From the NCBI RefSeq assembly GCF_001411495.1, contig NZ_CP012982.1, positions 2,170,001-2,234,000 of the forward strand: 64,000 nucleotides of DNA. The letters run 5' to 3'. Positions within the stretch are counted from its first letter, which is position 1; every line of letters starts with the position of its first letter. Below the pieces are notes generated by a model. It did no database searches. It had not been told where the DNA came from and saw only the letters and a list, made by a program, of their open reading frames with translations. Source of the DNA: Burkholderia cepacia ATCC 25416. GTDB taxonomy: Bacteria; Pseudomonadota; Gammaproteobacteria; Burkholderiales; Burkholderiaceae. Positions 60,985-64,000 of the stretch are shown one piece after another. Made by a program: the position numbers and the translations under genes.

Positions 60985-62406
60985 TCAGGACATCTTGTCG
61001 GCCGCTGCCGCATACTGGCCGCCGCCGCCCGCTTCGTCGCCTGCCGCGAGCTGTTCCAGCGCGAGCCCCTTCGTCTCGATGCCGAGCGTCCACACTGCAA
61101 TGGCCGCCGCGACGAACGACAGCGCGCCGAGCGTGAACACGCCGCCCTGGCCGAACACCGGCAGCACGACGCCGACCACATAAGGCCCGATCAGCGAGCC
61201 GACGCGCCCGATCGCCGATGCGAAGCCCGACCCCGTGGCGCGCGCACCGGTGCCGTACAGTTCGGGCGTGTACGTGTACAGCGCGGCCCACATCCCGAAC
61301 AGGAAGAACTGCATTGCGAGGCCGGTGACGATCAGCAGCGTCGTGCTGCCGCCGTACAGCGCGCTCTGGCCGTATGCGTATGCCATCGCACCGCCGCCGA
61401 TCAGCGACGCGATGCAGGTCGGCTTGCGCCCCCAGCGTTCGACGAGCCACGCGGCGCACAGGAAGCCCGGCACGCCGCCGAGCGAGATCAGCACCGTGTA
61501 GAACACCGATTTCGTGACCTCGAAGCCGGCCTGCTGCAGCAGCGCGCCGAGCCACGACGTGAGGCCGTAGAAGCCGAGCAGCGCGAAGAACCACAGCAGC
61601 CACACCATCACCGTGCGGCGACGATACACGCCGCTCCAGATCTCGCGCAGCGCGCCGTGGCCGCGTGCCACGACCGGTTCCGCAAGCCGCGACGGCGGCG
61701 GCAGCGTCGTGACGCCGGCCGAGCGCATCACCTTCGCCTCGATCGTGTGCATCACCGTGTCGGCTTCCGCGTGCCGGCCCGCATGCTCGAGCCAGCGCGG
61801 CGATTCGGGCACGATCCGGCGCACGACGAGCACGAACACGGCGGGAATCGCGAGCAGCGCGAACACCGTGCGCCAGCCGAACTGCGGCAGCACGAAATAC
61901 GCGACGATGCCGGCCGTGATGAAGCCGAGCGGCCAGAAGCCGTCCATCAGCGCGATCAGGCGGCCGCGCTTCTCGGTCGGCACGAATTCGGACAGCAATG
62001 TTTGCGCGACCGGGAATTCCATCCCCATCCCGATCCCGAGCAGCACGCGGTAGACGATCAGCGCGTCGACGCTCTGCGCGGTCGAGCACAGGTAGGAGGC
62101 CGCGCCCCACAGGACCATGCTCCACTGGAATACCGGCCGGCGGCCGAAGCGGTCGGCGAGCAGGCCGGCGACGGCCGCGCCGAGCACCATCCCGAAGAAG
62201 CTCGCGCTCGCGACGAGGCCGGCGGCCGCCGTCGACAGGCCGAATTCCTTGCGGATCGAGCCGAGCACGAACGTCATCGTGCCGAGGTCGACCGAGTCGA
62301 AGAAGAACGCGATCGCGATGATGAAGAAGATCCGCTTGTGATAGCCGGAGAACGGCAGGCGTTCGAGCCGGGCGGCGGCGGAGGCGGGAGCGGTGGCGGC
62401 GGGCAT
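60985..62406 (-). CDS. MFS transporter, sugar-porter/aromatic-acid type
   Basis: 473 residues, twelve membrane spans. FFIIAIAFFFDSVDLGTMTF is the first helix; GLLADRFGRRPVFQWSMVLW has the classical G-x-x-x-D-R-x-G-R-R loop; RVLLGIGMGMEFPVAQTLLS with EFVPTEKRGR and VPESPRWL are shared with the sugar-porter and aromatic-acid symporter families. The C-terminal repeat shows WLVERWGRKPTCIASLIGGG and TYTPELYGTGARATGSG (PELYPTxxR-type motif). AGAGGA precedes the ATG. The substrate is unclear. A strong hairpin lies in its leader. Confidence 0.88.
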   Translation of the reverse strand: MPAATAPASAAARLERLPFSGYHKRIFFIIAIAFFFDSVDLGTMTFVLGSIRKEFGLSTAAAGLVASASFFGMVLGAAVAGLLADRFGRRPVFQWSMVLWGAASYLCSTAQSVDALIVYRVLLGIGMGMEFPVAQTLLSEFVPTEKRGRLIALMDGFWPLGFITAGIVAYFVLPQFGWRTVFALLAIPAVFVLVVRRIVPESPRWLEHAGRHAEADTVMHTIEAKVMRSAGVTTLPPPSRLAEPVVARGHGALREIWSGVYRRRTVMVWLLWFFALLGFYGLTSWLGALLQQAGFEVTKSVFYTVLISLGGVPGFLCAAWLVERWGRKPTCIASLIGGGAMAYAYGQSALYGGSTTLLIVTGLAMQFFLFGMWAALYTYTPELYGTGARATGSGFASAIGRVGSLIGPYVVGVVLPVFGQGGVFTLGALSFVAAAIAVWTLGIETKGLALEQLAAGDEAGGGGQYAAAADKMS

Positions 62407-62426
62407 GGCGTCCTCTGAAATGAAAA

Positions 62427-62456
62427 GGGGCCGCGAAGCGCGTGCTTCGCGGCCCC
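62427..62456 (-). terminator. Rho-independent terminator of the ABC operon
   Basis: GGGGCCGCGAAGC and GCTTCGCGGCCCC pair perfectly (13 bases) around a 4-base loop; in the leftward direction the stem is followed by TTTTCATTT. It ends transcripts from the ABC genes 100 bases away, directly in front of the MFS gene, which therefore needs read-through or a promoter inside the hairpin region. Confidence 0.85.
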
Positions 62457-62555
62457 GATGCTTCGTCTTCAGTAGACGCGACCACAAAATGCCGCATCAG
62501 AGGAAAAGCGCCGCCTGCTTGCCCAAATGCGTCATCGGCGGCGGCACATGCCGTA

Positions 62556-63317
62556 TCAGTTCTTCAGCTTGTAGCCGGTGCGGAACATCCACGCGACGAT
62601 CGCCAGCAGGATCACGAGGAACAGCCCGGTCGCGGCGAGGCTGATCCACACGTGCACGTCGGCGAGTCCGTAGAACGACCAGCGGAAGCCGCTGACCAGG
62701 TAGACGATCGGGTTGAACAGCGTGATGACGCGCCACGCGGGCGGCAGCATGTCGACCGAGTAGAAGCTGCCGCCGAGGAACGTGAGCGGCGTGATGATCA
62801 GGAGCGGCACGAGCTGCAGCTTCTCGAAGCTGTCGGCCCAGATGCCGATCACGAAGCCGAACAGGCTGAACGTGACCGCCGTCAGCACGAGGAACAGCAC
62901 CATCCAGAACGGATGCAGGATGTGCAGCGGCACGAACAGGCCGGCCGTGGCGAGGATGATCACGCCGAGCAGGATCGACTTCGACGCGGCCGCGCCCACA
63001 TACGCGATCACGATCTCCCAGTACGACACGGGCGCGGAGAGGATCTCGTAGATCGTGCCCGTGAAGCGCGGGAAGTAGATGCCGAACGACGCGTTCGAGA
63101 TGCTCTGCGACAGCAGCGACAGCATCACGAGCCCCGGCACGATGAACGAGCCGTAGCCGATGCCGTTCACGTCGCTGATGCGCGAGCCGATCGCGGAGCC
63201 GAACACGACGAAATACAGCGACGTCGAGATCACCGGCGCGATGATGCTCTGCATCAGCGTGCGGCGCGTGCGGGCCATTTCGGCGCGGTAGATCGCGCGG
63301 ATTCCATGCAGGTTCAT
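62556..63317 (-). CDS. ABC-2 type exporter permease
   Basis: 253 residues, six membrane spans in the ABC-2 (NodJ/YadH) arrangement: [40 protein letters not shown], the conserved [19 protein letters not shown] coupling region, and [20 protein letters not shown] with [10 protein letters not shown] near the end. It is the membrane half of an exporter whose ATPase is encoded three bases upstream. Substrate unknown; the YadGH-like pairing fits lipid or polysaccharide export. Confidence 0.9.
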   Translation of the reverse strand: MNLHGIRAIYRAEMARTRRTLMQSIIAPVISTSLYFVVFGSAIGSRISDVNGIGYGSFIVPGLVMLSLLSQSISNASFGIYFPRFTGTIYEILSAPVSYWEIVIAYVGAAASKSILLGVIILATAGLFVPLHILHPFWMVLFLVLTAVTFSLFGFVIGIWADSFEKLQLVPLLIITPLTFLGGSFYSVDMLPPAWRVITLFNPIVYLVSGFRWSFYGLADVHVWISLAATGLFLVILLAIVAWMFRTGYKLKN

Positions 63318-63320
63318 GCG

Positions 63321-64000
63321 TCAGGCTCCTTGCTGCACGCCGTTGCGGCGGTTGTCGATCAGGCTGACGAAAATGTCCTCGAGCGAGCTCTGCGTCGTAT
63401 GCAGGTCGCGAAAGCCGATGCCGGCCGAACCGAGCGCGTTGATCAGCGTCGCGATGCTCGCATCGTCGCGCTGCGAGTCGTACGTGTAGACGAGCGCTGC
63501 GCCGTCGTCCGCGCGTTCGAGGCCGAACGGCGCGAGCGCGGGCGGCACGTCCGCGAGCGGGTGCTCGAGCTGCACGGTGAGCTGCTTCTTGCCGAGCTTG
63601 CGCATCAGCTCGCGCTTCTCCTCGACGAGCACGAGCTCGCCGCCCAGGATGATGCCGATCCGGTCGGCCATTTCCTCGGCTTCCTCGATGTAGTGCGTGG
63701 TCAGCAGGATCGTCACGCCGCTTTCGCGCAGCGAATCGACGAGCTTCCACATGTCGCGGCGCAGCTCGACGTCGACGCCGGCCGTCGGCTCGTCGAGGAA
63801 CAGGATGCGCGGCTCGTGCGACAGCGCCTTCGCGATCATCACGCGGCGCTTCATGCCGCCCGACAGCGTCATCAGCTTGTTGTCGCGCTTGTCCCACAGC
63901 GACAGCGCCCTCAGCGTCTTCTCGATATGTGCGGGATCGGGCGCCTTGCCGAACAGGCCGCGGCTGAACGACACGGTCGCCCAGACGGTTTCGAACGCGT
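63321..64000 (-). CDS. ABC transporter ATP-binding protein, C-terminal part (5' end outside window)
   Basis: The frame is open to the edge, so the N-terminus with the Walker A loop is missing. Present are the signature [20 protein letters not shown], Walker [21 protein letters not shown], and the switch histidine [20 protein letters not shown]. The C-terminal extension ([40 protein letters not shown] and [10 protein letters not shown]) is that of the DrrA/YadG-type exporters. The stop lies four bases from the permease start, so they form an operon. It drives export across the inner membrane. Confidence 0.92.
   Translation of the reverse strand, partial: AFETVWATVSFSRGLFGKAPDPAHIEKTLRALSLWDKRDNKLMTLSGGMKRRVMIAKALSHEPRILFLDEPTAGVDVELRRDMWKLVDSLRESGVTILLTTHYIEEAEEMADRIGIILGGELVLVEEKRELMRKLGKKQLTVQLEHPLADVPPALAPFGLERADDGAALVYTYDSQRDDASIATLINALGSAGIGFRDLHTTQSSLEDIFVSLIDNRRNGVQQGA

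Noticed and set aside
1..64000. CRISPR array, tRNA, rRNA or riboswitch
   Set aside because: No regularly spaced repeats, no tRNA-like cloverleaf or conserved riboswitch core was noticed on either strand by eye; a covariance-model scan would settle this.

Overview
The window is GC-rich (roughly 65-68% by eye) and has the gene style of a Burkholderia sensu lato chromosome, most like the B. cepacia complex: OmpC-type Burkholderia porin, many LysR/AraC/MerR/LacI regulators, a hydroquinone catabolic cluster, GapN-like dehydrogenase, DUF1338 enzyme and IS110 element. No rRNA, tRNA or CRISPR array was found. Both ends cut a gene (an MFS transporter on the left, an ABC ATPase on the right).

Left part (1-13.9 kb): a hydroquinone meta-cleavage cluster. 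LysR regulator, two-subunit hydroquinone 1,2-dioxygenase (iron ligands at residues 256/258/262/303 of the large subunit), 4-hydroxymuconic semialdehyde dehydrogenase and maleylacetate reductase are followed by a YciI-like protein, a Rieske ferredoxin and a porin. Then come a glutathione transferase, an AraC regulator, an unknown exported protein, and a translationally coupled nitroreductase-like / adenylate-forming pair.

Middle part (13.9-28.6 kb): an accessory island lying directly downstream of glmS, with more A+T and rarer codons than the flanks. It holds a lipoprotein, three putative PD-(D/E)XK-type proteins, a cytosolic 5'-nucleotidase with a zinc-ribbon partner, an operon of Gly/Ala-rich membrane-active-looking proteins ending in a YaaW/UPF0174 homologue, a WYL regulator, several tiny proteins, a decayed internal fragment of glmS, an ACT-like small protein and an orphan NTF2-fold immunity protein. 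Three copies of an inverted repeat (GGGACA-N5-TGTCYC) sit in the 5'-nucleotidase/operon divergent promoter region and upstream of the WYL gene. They tie these genes into one probable regulon. This is the best candidate in the window for an undescribed (probably defence-type) system.

Right part (28.9-64 kb): glmS with a divergent Lrp regulator and two shared operator copies; panB; an AraC regulator; a small lipoprotein overlapping ogt; a LacI-controlled oxidative hexuronate module (transporter and uronate dehydrogenase, each with a GGAAAACGTTTTCC-type operator); a MerR regulator with a classic 19-bp-spacer promoter driving an old yellow enzyme gene killed by a nonsense codon; two TonB receptors with PepSY and DUF2946 proteins that carry His/Met-rich stretches (metal, perhaps copper); small hypothetical operons; a LysE exporter; a GapN-like dehydrogenase; a siderophore receptor; a LysR/HglS pair; a stress-like group of tiny proteins (CsbD, BON, 27-aa membrane peptide, proline-rich peptide); an IS110 element; an MFS transporter; and an ABC-2 exporter operon with a clear terminator.
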